A stretch of DNA of 16,082 nt from Gammaproteobacteria bacterium (GCA_013287235.1 JABDEF010000028.1:1-16082), one strand, 5' to 3'; numbered from the stretch's first letter, positions 7,468 to 14,572 are shown. The notes: generated by a model not told the origin, from the letters alone. Numbers and translations are program-made.

Positions 7468-8285
7468 TTCTAGGTATGAAAGTAAGAAAACATGATCTAG
7501 ATGATATGTTAAAATTTAATCCTAAAACACTTGAATTTCATTTTTCTGATAGTGACTTAAACCTGAATGTAGATAGAAATTTTGACCAGCAATTAATAGT
7601 GCATTGTTATGAATATTTTGACAGAAAATTGTTGGACATTGTGAGTTTAGAAGAAACCAACCAAATTCACTCCCAAGAAAAAACACTGGAACTTATCCAA
7701 AAAGCCATAGATAAAACAATTTCTTTTAATGAACACTTTAAAGGTAAACCTACAATAATAATTCATCCTGGGGGTTATTCATTAAATGAACTAAATCCCT
7801 CAATGATACAAAAAATGAAAGATAAGCTAGTAGATGCAGTAAAACAACTAGATCTAAAAAATATGAACTTTCTTTTAGAAAACATGCCTCCTTACGCTTG
7901 GTTTTTTGGTGGCAGATGGAATAGTAATGTATTTCTTGATGCCTCAGAAATGGTAAATTACTGCAAAGAAACAGGACTACGCGTATGTTTTGACTTATGT
8001 CATTCTCAACTTTATTGTAACACAAAAAAATTATCATTAGTGGACGAACTACAAAAAATAGAAAACTACGTAGATCATTATCATTTGTCTGATGCTGGAG
8101 GAATTGATGGTGAGGGATTACAATTTGGCGAAGGTGATTTACCATTCGAAAAAATAATACCGATCTTAAATAAATACAAAAACACTAGCTTTGCAATAGA
8201 AGTATGGAAAGGACATGAACATGGTGGAGCAGGTTTTAAAGAGTTTTTAGATAAGGTGATTGAAAATGGATTGGTTGTAGGATGA
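7464..8285 (+). CDS. TIM-barrel sugar isomerase/epimerase-like protein (AP endonuclease 2 superfamily)
   Basis: Xylose-isomerase-like TIM-barrel protein of 273 residues, probably metal-dependent and acting on a free or phosphorylated sugar. Candidate metal and catalytic residues sit at strand ends: H101 in IIIHPGG, E139 in LLENMPP, D177 and H180 in CFDLCH, H207 and D210 in YHLSDAGG, and E246 in IEVWKGHEHGG. The run DGEGLQFGEGD at 215-225 is the loop usual in sugar isomerases and endonuclease IV relatives. It starts within the NeuB stop and its own stop overlaps the next ATG, both as ATGA, so the three proteins are probably made in step. In the pathway it could isomerise or epimerise the aldose offered to NeuB. 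A DNA-repair endonuclease IV role is unlikely given this context and the absence of a neighbouring repair gene, but sequence alone does not exclude it. Confidence 0.75.
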   Translation: MILGMKVRKHDLDDMLKFNPKTLEFHFSDSDLNLNVDRNFDQQLIVHCYEYFDRKLLDIVSLEETNQIHSQEKTLELIQKAIDKTISFNEHFKGKPTIIIHPGGYSLNELNPSMIQKMKDKLVDAVKQLDLKNMNFLLENMPPYAWFFGGRWNSNVFLDASEMVNYCKETGLRVCFDLCHSQLYCNTKKLSLVDELQKIENYVDHYHLSDAGGIDGEGLQFGEGDLPFEKIIPILNKYKNTSFAIEVWKGHEHGGAGFKEFLDKVIENGLVVG

Positions 8286-9244
8286 AAAATGCATTAATTT
8301 TTGGAGTTACAGGACAAGATGGTTCCTATTTAGTTGATTTTCTTTTGAAGAAAAAATACAATGTTTATGGTACTTTTAGAAGGACTAGCCACAAATTATT
8401 TGAAAGATTAGATGAGATGAATATATTTGAACAAATAACCACCATTAAAGCTGATCTTACAGATCAAATCTCTATTCAGCAGGCAATTAAACAATCTCAA
8501 CCTGACGAAGTTTACAATTTAGCAGCTCAATCGTTTGTTACTGCCTCGTTTCAACAACCAATTCTTACTGCAGATGTTACAGGTATTGGAGTAATACGAG
8601 TTCTTGAAGCAATAAAAGAATATGCTCCCCATGCTAGATTTTATCAAGCTTCAACTAGTGAGATGTATGGTAATTATCCTGGGATAAAAAATGAAAGTTC
8701 ACCCTTTAAACCAAGAAGTCCATATGGAGCGGCTAAGGTTTTTGCGCATCATATGACTGTTAATTATCGTGACGCATACAATATTTTTGCATGTTGTGGA
8801 ATTCTTTTTAACCATGAATCGCCACTGCGCGGATTAGAATTTGTAACAAGAAAAATATCTAGTACATTCGCTGCAATAAAATTTAAAAAAACACATAAAC
8901 TTCGTTTAGGAAATATCCATGTAAAACGAGATTGGGGATTTGCAGGCGATTATGTGGAGGCAATGTGGTTAATGCTACAAAAATCTATACCAGATGATTA
9001 TGTAATTGCAACTGGAGAATCACATTCATTAGAAGAATTTCTTACTTTGGCAGCTGAATATAGCGGATTGGGAGATTGGCATAATTTTGTTGAGATCGAT
9101 GAATCAATCAAGAGACCTGCCGATATTGAAGAATTAATAGGTGATGCATCTAAAGCGAAGAAAGAATTAGGATGGAAACCAAAACTAAGTTTTAAAGAAT
9201 TAGTCAAAATTATGGTTGAACATGATATTAATTATTATAAATAA
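8282..9244 (+). CDS. gmd: GDP-mannose 4,6-dehydratase-like extended SDR
   Basis: Extended-SDR sugar-nucleotide dehydratase that closely matches GDP-mannose 4,6-dehydratase, which converts GDP-D-mannose to GDP-4-keto-6-deoxy-D-mannose. Visible: GVTGQDGSY at 8-16 (cofactor loop with the Gmd-specific GQDGSY), NLAAQSFV at 79-86, the catalytic STSE at 124-127, Y148 and K152 in SPYGAAK, GILFNHESPLRG at 173-184 and RLGNIHVKRDWG at 208-219. The usual NGILFNHESP reads CGILFNHESP. At 320 residues it is at the short end of the family. Its ATG overlaps the stop of the TIM-barrel gene. No GDP-fucose synthase, Rmd or perosamine synthase follows in the window, so the fate of the keto sugar is open. Action on another GDP-hexose is an alternative. 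Confidence 0.88.
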   Translation: MKNALIFGVTGQDGSYLVDFLLKKKYNVYGTFRRTSHKLFERLDEMNIFEQITTIKADLTDQISIQQAIKQSQPDEVYNLAAQSFVTASFQQPILTADVTGIGVIRVLEAIKEYAPHARFYQASTSEMYGNYPGIKNESSPFKPRSPYGAAKVFAHHMTVNYRDAYNIFACCGILFNHESPLRGLEFVTRKISSTFAAIKFKKTHKLRLGNIHVKRDWGFAGDYVEAMWLMLQKSIPDDYVIATGESHSLEEFLTLAAEYSGLGDWHNFVEIDESIKRPADIEELIGDASKAKKELGWKPKLSFKELVKIMVEHDINYYK

Positions 9245-9345
9245 GAATGATCCGTTTCATGACAAATAATTCAAAATTATAACGGTATCTTGCTTTTAGT
9301 TTGTAATTTAACAAACATTCTATTTCATGAAATATTATATGTCGC
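9245..9345. other. Convergent intergenic gap after the gmd-like gene
   Basis: This 101-nt gap lies between the converging gmd-like gene and the minus-strand methyltransferase. It has short T runs on both strands, such as CTTTTAGTTTG on the plus strand near 9292-9302, which could serve archaeal T-tract termination. There is no strong inverted repeat and no coding remnant. Confidence 0.25.
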
Positions 9346-10092
9346 TTATAGGTCTATACGTATGATTTTCCATGACTGTATTATATTCCCACTAATTTGC
9401 AATCTTTTTCTGTTTTCTAATTTTACAGTATATGTTGACATGTGATCTATTGGAGGTTTTGGAATGTCTATGTTTATGTCAAAGTCATACGATTCTATAT
9501 TTTTGACTCCCAAATCACACACAAATTTTTCAAACCTAGGAAAACTGTACACATTATAATAATAATTGAATCTCTCTTTACCAATTTCTGTTTTGTATTC
9601 TCTAACTTTAATTTCAAAATCAATATCTCCATCATAAAACAAAGCACTAAGGAAAATATGCTTCTTAGTCATTTCCATCAATGATTTGATCATTTGATCA
9701 TAATATGGCAGCCATGAAATTGTTTTCCAGCTTATAGATATGTCAAATTTTTTTTGAAATTTAGATGTAAGATCATATACATCTCCAACCTCTACATTGA
9801 TATTTTTTTTATCACCACATAATTTTTTTGCTTCATCAATAAGGTATGATGTTTGATCCACTCCAAAAAATTGCGATTCTGGACTTATTTCGCTAAGGTA
9901 ATATGATATCTGACCAATTCCACAACAGGCATCTAATATATGGAGATTTTTAGATTTGATGTATGGTGTTATTATTTTTTCTAAAAATTTATCCATTTCA
10001 TACTTTAAATATAGTGGTTTTTTAAATTCAGAAATAATTCTATCCTTATCTTTGTCACCATCATAATAGGTGTGACGTCTACTGTTTATCAT
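9346..10092 (-). CDS. Class I SAM-dependent methyltransferase
   Basis: Small methyltransferase with a single Rossmann core. Residue numbers here count from the ATG at 10092, giving 248 residues. Motif I is LDACCGIGQISYYLS at about 53-67, followed by FFGVDQTSYLIDEAKK with the acidic ribose-binding residue D79, then VEVGDVYDL. The sequence ISWKTISWLPYYDQMI replaces the more usual LHH/EH-type motif IV. I chose the ATG at 10092; a TTG three codons upstream (10101) is possible. The start overlaps by 14 nt the end of the degraded HAD-phosphatase frame, which suggests the two were once consecutive genes in one transcript. It converges with the gmd-like gene. The likely role is O-, N- or C-methylation of a sugar of this locus, but the acceptor is unknown. 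Confidence 0.75.
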   Translation of the reverse strand: MINSRRHTYYDGDKDKDRIISEFKKPLYLKYEMDKFLEKIITPYIKSKNLHILDACCGIGQISYYLSEISPESQFFGVDQTSYLIDEAKKLCGDKKNINVEVGDVYDLTSKFQKKFDISISWKTISWLPYYDQMIKSLMEMTKKHIFLSALFYDGDIDFEIKVREYKTEIGKERFNYYYNVYSFPRFEKFVCDLGVKNIESYDFDINIDIPKPPIDHMSTYTVKLENRKRLQISGNIIQSWKIIRIDL

Positions 10093-10264
10093 GAATTCCA
10101 AACTGTATTGAAAGTATCAAATCTGCAACTTCTCTGAGGACTCCATGACCATCATTTGTAAGTACGCCGTCCACATTAGTTATGATAAGTTTAATTTTCT
10201 TACATTTTTGTATCGCTATGTTTTTTTGCACGAGATCTTCATAATTACTGATCTTATGGAATTG
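10079..10264 (-). pseudogene. Internally deleted remnant of a KdsC-type HAD phosphatase
   Basis: The open frame is 61 codons with no ATG; GTG at 10231 is the only plausible start. It reads KKIKLIITNVDGVLTNDG and then at once GHGVLREVADLIL before the TAG at 10079. The first part is the N-terminal motif of KdsC-like HAD phosphatases (usual form DVDGVLTDGG). The second is their C-terminal motif (GGxGAVREVADLIL). An intact protein has roughly 110-120 residues between the two, including the Thr/Ser, Lys and GDxxND motifs, all absent here. The first catalytic Asp of DxD is also Asn. It is therefore a broken gene rather than a short functional protein. KdsC-like enzymes dephosphorylate KDO-8-P or nonulosonate-9-P, which fits this ulosonate locus. 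The frame is strand- and phase-consistent with the methyltransferase that follows. Confidence 0.75.
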
Positions 10265-10332
10265 TTAAAGATATCTCTTTTAATATTTTAATGAAAATTT
10301 TTGAAATTTTTAACAATATTAAATTTTAATAT

Positions 10333-10343
10333 GTTTTTATAAC
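10333..10343 (+). promoter_or_regulatory. TATA box for the 428-residue GT-B-like gene
   Basis: GTTTTTATAAC is centred about 25 nt before the ATG at 10363, the expected distance for a leaderless archaeal mRNA. No Shine-Dalgarno sequence lies between. The reverse strand of the same element (TTATAAAAAC) could also serve leftward transcription into the phosphatase remnant and methyltransferase, though that would give a long leader. Confidence 0.45.
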
Positions 10344-10362
10344 ATGATCCTAGAATGATTTT

Positions 10363-11649
10363 ATGACCTCACTCCGAATTCTAACTAGTCTTCATACTCT
10401 CCCTGATACCAAATCTATGATGACATTGTTTTTTGAAAGTATCTTACCTGTTCTTAAAACTAAGGCAGATGTTCATATGATTTGGTTGATCTATATGCCA
10501 GAAAAATTAAATTTACCAATAAAAGCTGATCAAAGTAATACAATATTAGATATTCATGATTATGAAAACGCAGTTGAGGTTTTAAAAATAGCAAAACCAG
10601 ATGTAATTTTTGCAGAATCAGGATATCCGATAATTGATTATGCATTATCATTGGCAGGTAAATATCTTAACATTCCAGTAGTTAGCTTTTTTTTTAGTGT
10701 TCCAAAATTACATATTAGTAGATTAAAACTTAATATTTCATATTTCACTAGATTTTTTGAAAGTAATGTTCCAACTGAAACTAATAAAAAAATCATGAGT
10801 AGAGGAAGATTCTTCTTATACAAATATCTCTTTTTATTAAAAACCCAGAAATCATTAAAAACAAGTAATATACAATTACTTAAAAATTTCTTTACAATGT
10901 TAAAAATTTATTCAAAACAAACTAAAGAACAGTATTTTTCTATGTTTGAAAACTCGCTTCACTGGTTAGAAGGTGAAGACATAATTGAACCATTGACTGC
11001 TGCAGGATATGATAGAACGAAACTCGTTGTTACTGGTAATCCGATGTTTGATGCAGTAATAAAAAAGATGCAAGAAAGAAAACAAACTTCAAAAACTGAT
11101 AACAAGATAAATGTATTGTTTGTTCCAGCTCCATTATGGGAGCATGGTATATGGACAAAAAATCAACAAGAAAACCTAATAAAACAAATTATTTTAAACA
11201 TCTCTAAACATAAAAATAAAATTTTTTTAACCATTAAAATCCATCCGTCTATAGCTCAATTTTCTCAGTATGAATCTATCATACATGCAATAGATCCATC
11301 AATTCCTATCTATCAGAAAGGGGATGTGTTGGATTTTCTTTTAGATGCCGATGTTGTAATATCATTTTCATCTTTTACGTCAGCTATCTCATATGCGTTA
11401 ATTTTCAAAAAACCTATAATAATATGTAATATTTATGATGATGAAAAGGACACTTATGTTGAAAAAAAATTAGCATTAGAATGTAAAGACCCATCCACAA
11501 TTGTTGATGTTATACAAAAAATAATTTCTTCAAATCCTGCTTTAAATAATGAAGCTGATGAATTCTTTCGTGAATACACATACAAACCTGATGGGCATGC
11601 TTCGGAAAGACTCTGCAATTCTCTTATAAAACTGATCGAAAAGAAATAA
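10363..11649 (+). CDS. GT-B-like glycan protein, putative glycosyltransferase (428 aa)
   Basis: Putative cytosolic glycosyltransferase-like protein with two Rossmann halves. The N-terminal half begins with RILTSLHTLPDTKSMM at 5-20 and contains KPDVIFAESGYPIIDYA at 78-94. The C-terminal half shows LVVTGNPMFD at 221-230, FVPAPLWEHG at 253-262, LTIKIHPS at 289-296, DPSIPIYQ at 311-318, and ADVVISFSSFTSAISYAL at 329-346 followed by KKPIIIC. These are the same positions and patterns as in the 620-residue protein at 1267-3129 (TGSPRHD, IKLHPG, DPTIPIYQ, CDCVISLNFS), so the two are distant paralogues. There is no signal peptide. The ATG start is supported by a TATA box 25 nt upstream. It stands alone on its strand. 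The donor sugar is unknown. It could instead be a UDP-GlcNAc 2-epimerase-like or phosphotransferase-like enzyme. Confidence 0.65.
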   Translation: MTSLRILTSLHTLPDTKSMMTLFFESILPVLKTKADVHMIWLIYMPEKLNLPIKADQSNTILDIHDYENAVEVLKIAKPDVIFAESGYPIIDYALSLAGKYLNIPVVSFFFSVPKLHISRLKLNISYFTRFFESNVPTETNKKIMSRGRFFLYKYLFLLKTQKSLKTSNIQLLKNFFTMLKIYSKQTKEQYFSMFENSLHWLEGEDIIEPLTAAGYDRTKLVVTGNPMFDAVIKKMQERKQTSKTDNKINVLFVPAPLWEHGIWTKNQQENLIKQIILNISKHKNKIFLTIKIHPSIAQFSQYESIIHAIDPSIPIYQKGDVLDFLLDADVVISFSSFTSAISYALIFKKPIIICNIYDDEKDTYVEKKLALECKDPSTIVDVIQKIISSNPALNNEADEFFREYTYKPDGHASERLCNSLIKLIEKK

Positions 11650-11710
11650 TTCTTTTAAAAGATTCTAATTTTTCCAGATTGTTTTAGTTAGAACAAAAAT
11701 TAAAGTTAAA
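11650..11710. terminator. Putative convergent terminator region
   Basis: The 61-nt gap between two converging genes holds a perfect palindrome TCTTTTAAAAGA (11651-11662) followed on the plus strand by CTAATTTTT. On the minus strand a T-rich run (AATTTTTGTT) follows the amidotransferase stop. Archaeal transcription usually ends at T tracts, so both genes may terminate here. Confidence 0.35.
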
Positions 11711-12832
11711 CTACTTGACTAATCCTTTTCCCACTTCGAATTTTTCATGCCAAACACCATCTTTATCTTGTGCAAAAAATTCACGATTATACCATTTGTC
11801 CATTATTTGCCAAAATTCTCTTATTGGCATCTTAGTAAACTCACAAAATTTCTCAACAATTCCCTGATCCAATTTTTTATCATATTCTTTTACAAAAGGA
11901 ATCATTTCTTCACGAGTCTTTAGTCCATACCTTATCCAGCGAGAAGCCATTTCAGTAGCAGCAGAGTGAGCGTATTTTAGATATTTTAGATGCTGTCCAA
12001 GTAAATAACCTAGAGAATCAATTTGGTTATAGTGTTCTATGGTGCCCTCTCTTACATATTCGTGACCAAGGTGACTGAATCCCCAACGTGAGGCGACTTC
12101 ATAATTATGGTGTGAATTCCAAGGTACAAAATAACTCAAATAAATTGGCTCTAATCCAAATTTCTCTAATTCTTCAATACTTGGTTGTTTGACTGAATCC
12201 ATGTCTTTTTCTGCTAATTCTCCATCTTCAAACCACTTGTCCCAAATTGGTTTTACTACATCATTTTGTGGTTGTAGCATAGCTGAAGGTTTCTCTTTAT
12301 CATATTTTCCGCCATAAATATAATTTACATCTTCACCATATACAAGTAATTTAATACCTAAATTTTTGGCCATTTTGAATGGATATGTGTACATCAAAGC
12401 GTCTATGTACCAATTAGGTGAACCAATTTCGATAAAAGATTTCTTTGCCATTATTCTTGCTACATGTCTATTAGGTTGAAATCCAATTATGTCACAACCA
12501 AATGTATCTGAAAGATTATCGATATTTTTTCTACCAGTTTCTGTCCAATCTATATTTCCAGCTGTTAAAAGTACAGGGTTCATTTTCATTACTTCTTTCA
12601 TGTAATACACTTGGAAATGAGAATCTTTGCCACCAGAAACTGCTATGGCACAATCATAGCCATTTCTATTCTTTCCTCTATGTTGGTCACATATTTTTTC
12701 AAGATCTTTTCTTCTTTGAGCCCAATCAGTTGTTTTTTGTTTTTCATAATGAATACATGCAATACAAACATCATCAACAAAAGATATTCCAGGTCTTGTA
12801 TCTGGCATTAGACATTTTTTACAATATTTCAT
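11711..12832 (-). CDS. WbuX/WbpG-type N-acetyl sugar amidotransferase (ATP pyrophosphatase family)
   Basis: Predicted to convert an acetamido group of a nucleotide sugar to an acetamidino group, using ATP and ammonia, as WbpG and PseA do. The N-terminus carries a zinc site, C4-x2-C7 and C23-x2-C26, with the family phrase CLMPDTRPG at 7-15. The PP-loop is AVSGGKDS at 64-71. Further conserved parts are LLVYGEDVNYIYGG at about 164-177 and YFVPWNSHHNYEVASRWGF near 234-252. At 373 residues it is full length for the N-acetyl sugar amidotransferase family. Pseudomonas WbpG works with HisH/HisF-like partners that supply ammonia; none is present in this window. The ATG start has a TATA-like element about 31 nt upstream. 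Its 5' flank is 56 nt from the end of the 527-residue methyltransferase gene on the same strand. Confidence 0.88.
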   Translation of the reverse strand: MKYCKKCLMPDTRPGISFVDDVCIACIHYEKQKTTDWAQRRKDLEKICDQHRGKNRNGYDCAIAVSGGKDSHFQVYYMKEVMKMNPVLLTAGNIDWTETGRKNIDNLSDTFGCDIIGFQPNRHVARIMAKKSFIEIGSPNWYIDALMYTYPFKMAKNLGIKLLVYGEDVNYIYGGKYDKEKPSAMLQPQNDVVKPIWDKWFEDGELAEKDMDSVKQPSIEELEKFGLEPIYLSYFVPWNSHHNYEVASRWGFSHLGHEYVREGTIEHYNQIDSLGYLLGQHLKYLKYAHSAATEMASRWIRYGLKTREEMIPFVKEYDKKLDQGIVEKFCEFTKMPIREFWQIMDKWYNREFFAQDKDGVWHEKFEVGKGLVK

Positions 12833-12858
12833 GTTTACATTTCGTATATGTTATGCTA

Positions 12859-12868
12859 CCATATATTC
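12859..12868 (-). promoter_or_regulatory. TATA-like element for the amidotransferase
   Basis: On the minus strand GAATATATGG lies with its centre about 31 nt before the ATG at 12832, giving a nearly leaderless transcript. The gap from the upstream gene is only 56 nt, so read-through from that gene is also possible. Confidence 0.35.
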
Positions 12869-12888
12869 ATTTTTTGATGAAAAATTTT

Positions 12889-14472
12889 CTATTGTTTTTG
12901 TAACAATAGGATCGTCTCAGAACCCATTTTGTTAGAAGAAACACTCTCTTCAAAATCCTTAAAGAGCTTAGTATTATTTTGTATCATTTCAAAAATCTCA
13001 ACAGTACTTCTTAACTCATCATTAGGTGAGGTATTCTTGTAATATGAAAACCACGGATCGAATCTCTCTAAAATTACACATGCTGATTCTTGTCTAATTT
13101 TATGAAATAATCCATTGTCATTAACAAATTTTTCAATCCATGAACTAGATAAAATTGTTTGATGATGTGGAGGATACATTAAATGATAATCAAAGAATTT
13201 GCCTAAAGGGGAATCGTAATCAGGGGTTGATAATAAGAAAAACCCATCATCTTTCAAGGATCTGTGAATATTTTTAAAAAATCCTAGCAATCCATCAAAA
13301 GGTATGTGTTCAATTACGTGTAATGATGTGATTACATCATAATTGTTACCAAAATTATTCTCAAAGAAATTTGCGTTTATTGTCTTTACTCCATATTTTG
13401 AAAGTAGTTTTTGTACGTGATCTAAATTAAAATCTACACATTGAATATCCCATTTTGGGTTTCTGTGTTTTGCAATACATGCAAATTCTCCAAAACCCCC
13501 GCCCAAATCTGCCATGGAGGCGTTACTAGGTAACAAGGGTTCAATCAATTCAAGACCTTTTATTTTTTCAACATAATGTGATGTACCGTGATTTTTTAGA
13601 TAGCTTTCAATTATTTCCTCTTCATTTACTTTAGGTCTTTCATATTCATCATACAATGATTTCACATCGGCAATATCGCATTGTCTTTTAAGCACTACCA
13701 AGGAACAATTCATACATTCGTAGTAAAGTGGTTTTGAATTAGATAAAAATCCAATCATGGTCTGATTAGTAGAAAGATAAAGTGGTTTTAGTTCTACAGA
13801 TTTACAATAAGGACATGAAATGACTTCTTTTGTATTCAAATTTTCTACAGCATAATCTAAAATCAAATTGTAAATTTTATCATCATTTAAAACCTTTACA
13901 AAATCATCCAAACTAAGTTTGTAGAGTGATTCGATTTCTTTAATCAATTTCAAAAAAATCTTAATTCTTAATCCTCTATTAAGGTCAAATTGTATATTGT
14001 GTTTCCTTTGTGTATCCCAATATGTTTTTTTAATACTTACATGTGAATTTTTGAAAAAACTGTCTAAATTAGAAAAATGTTCAAATAACAAATTACTAGA
14101 TGTCATAAGGTTTGGAGTAGTTCCAGGAATTGCTCCATATACGCCAAGTGTTTCTTTTTTCTTTGTAAATTGTATGGTAAGATGCTCAATTAATTCCATA
14201 TCAATAAATGGATTGATTGAATCAATAATGAAAAGTAGAGTATTCTTATCTATTTCACCACACCATTTTTTTAATTCTTCTGGTGAAGAAAAAATCTGTT
14301 CATATTGTATTGTGTTTTCTGCTAGTCTATCAGGATCGAAAATCCAACATGATCTAGGATAAAAATGATTAATTCGATTAATTTGAAATTCCATTAATTC
14401 TTTGTAATGATTTTTAAATGTAATATTTGAATTGGATAAAATTAAAAAATATTTTTTTAATTGCATAGTCAT
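12889..14472 (-). CDS. Two-part protein: nucleotidyltransferase-like N-terminal region plus zinc-ribbon methyltransferase
   Basis: The C-terminal part is a zinc-ribbon SAM methyltransferase: C220-x2-C223 and C253-x2-C256, motif I ADLGGGFGE at 321-329, acidic D347 in CVDFN, and LHVIEHIPFDGLL at 384-396. A C-terminal STPDYDSPLG and HHQTILSS region is typical of Methyltransf_23-like proteins. Residues 1-210 are extra. Within them, LLFIIDSINPFIDMELIEHL at 79-98 followed by GAIPGTTP at 113-120 resembles the metal-binding region of SpsF/cytidylyltransferases (compare DCPIIDPEVID and PATFPNG in the protein at 4781). No LPGK nucleotide motif is seen, so this region may be a degenerate, non-catalytic fold. 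The start is ATG at 14472, with a second ATG two codons on. The acceptor is unknown. The methyltransferase part is confident; the N-terminal assignment is tentative. Confidence 0.75.
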   Translation of the reverse strand: MTMQLKKYFLILSNSNITFKNHYKELMEFQINRINHFYPRSCWIFDPDRLAENTIQYEQIFSSPEELKKWCGEIDKNTLLFIIDSINPFIDMELIEHLTIQFTKKKETLGVYGAIPGTTPNLMTSSNLLFEHFSNLDSFFKNSHVSIKKTYWDTQRKHNIQFDLNRGLRIKIFLKLIKEIESLYKLSLDDFVKVLNDDKIYNLILDYAVENLNTKEVISCPYCKSVELKPLYLSTNQTMIGFLSNSKPLYYECMNCSLVVLKRQCDIADVKSLYDEYERPKVNEEEIIESYLKNHGTSHYVEKIKGLELIEPLLPSNASMADLGGGFGEFACIAKHRNPKWDIQCVDFNLDHVQKLLSKYGVKTINANFFENNFGNNYDVITSLHVIEHIPFDGLLGFFKNIHRSLKDDGFFLLSTPDYDSPLGKFFDYHLMYPPHHQTILSSSWIEKFVNDNGLFHKIRQESACVILERFDPWFSYYKNTSPNDELRSTVEIFEMIQNNTKLFKDFEESVSSNKMGSETILLLQKQ

Positions 14473-14494
14473 GACTCTTATTTTATCAAGGTGT

Positions 14495-14504
14495 ATTTAA
14501 TAAA
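14495..14504 (-). promoter_or_regulatory. TATA-like element for the 527-residue methyltransferase
   Basis: TTTATTAAAT on the minus strand is centred about 28 nt before the ATG at 14472, a spacing that fits a leaderless archaeal transcript. The remaining bases up to 14572 are AT-rich with no coding remnant. Confidence 0.4.
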
Positions 14505-14572
14505 GTCTATTTGGAAAACTATTGTTGATTTACAACATTTGAAGAAATTTAATGTTTAACTATTTCAATTCT

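Noticed and set aside
7750..8145. A 131-codon minus-strand frame opposite the TIM-barrel gene.
   Set aside because: It lies wholly antisense to a gene with clear family motifs, has no recognisable domain, and looks like a composition-driven shadow frame.
10229..10231. Treating the KdsC-like frame as a functional small protein starting at GTG.
   Set aside because: The catalytic Asp is Asn and the whole central catalytic region is missing, so a broken gene explains it better.
12502..12903. A 133-codon plus-strand frame opposite the amidotransferase.
   Set aside because: It is Phe/Leu/His/Tyr-rich, antisense to a strongly conserved gene and has no motif; treated as a shadow.
13997..14362. A 121-codon plus-strand frame opposite the 527-residue methyltransferase.
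   Set aside because: It is antisense to coding sequence and rich in Cys, Ser and Phe as expected for a shadow frame; no domain is visible.
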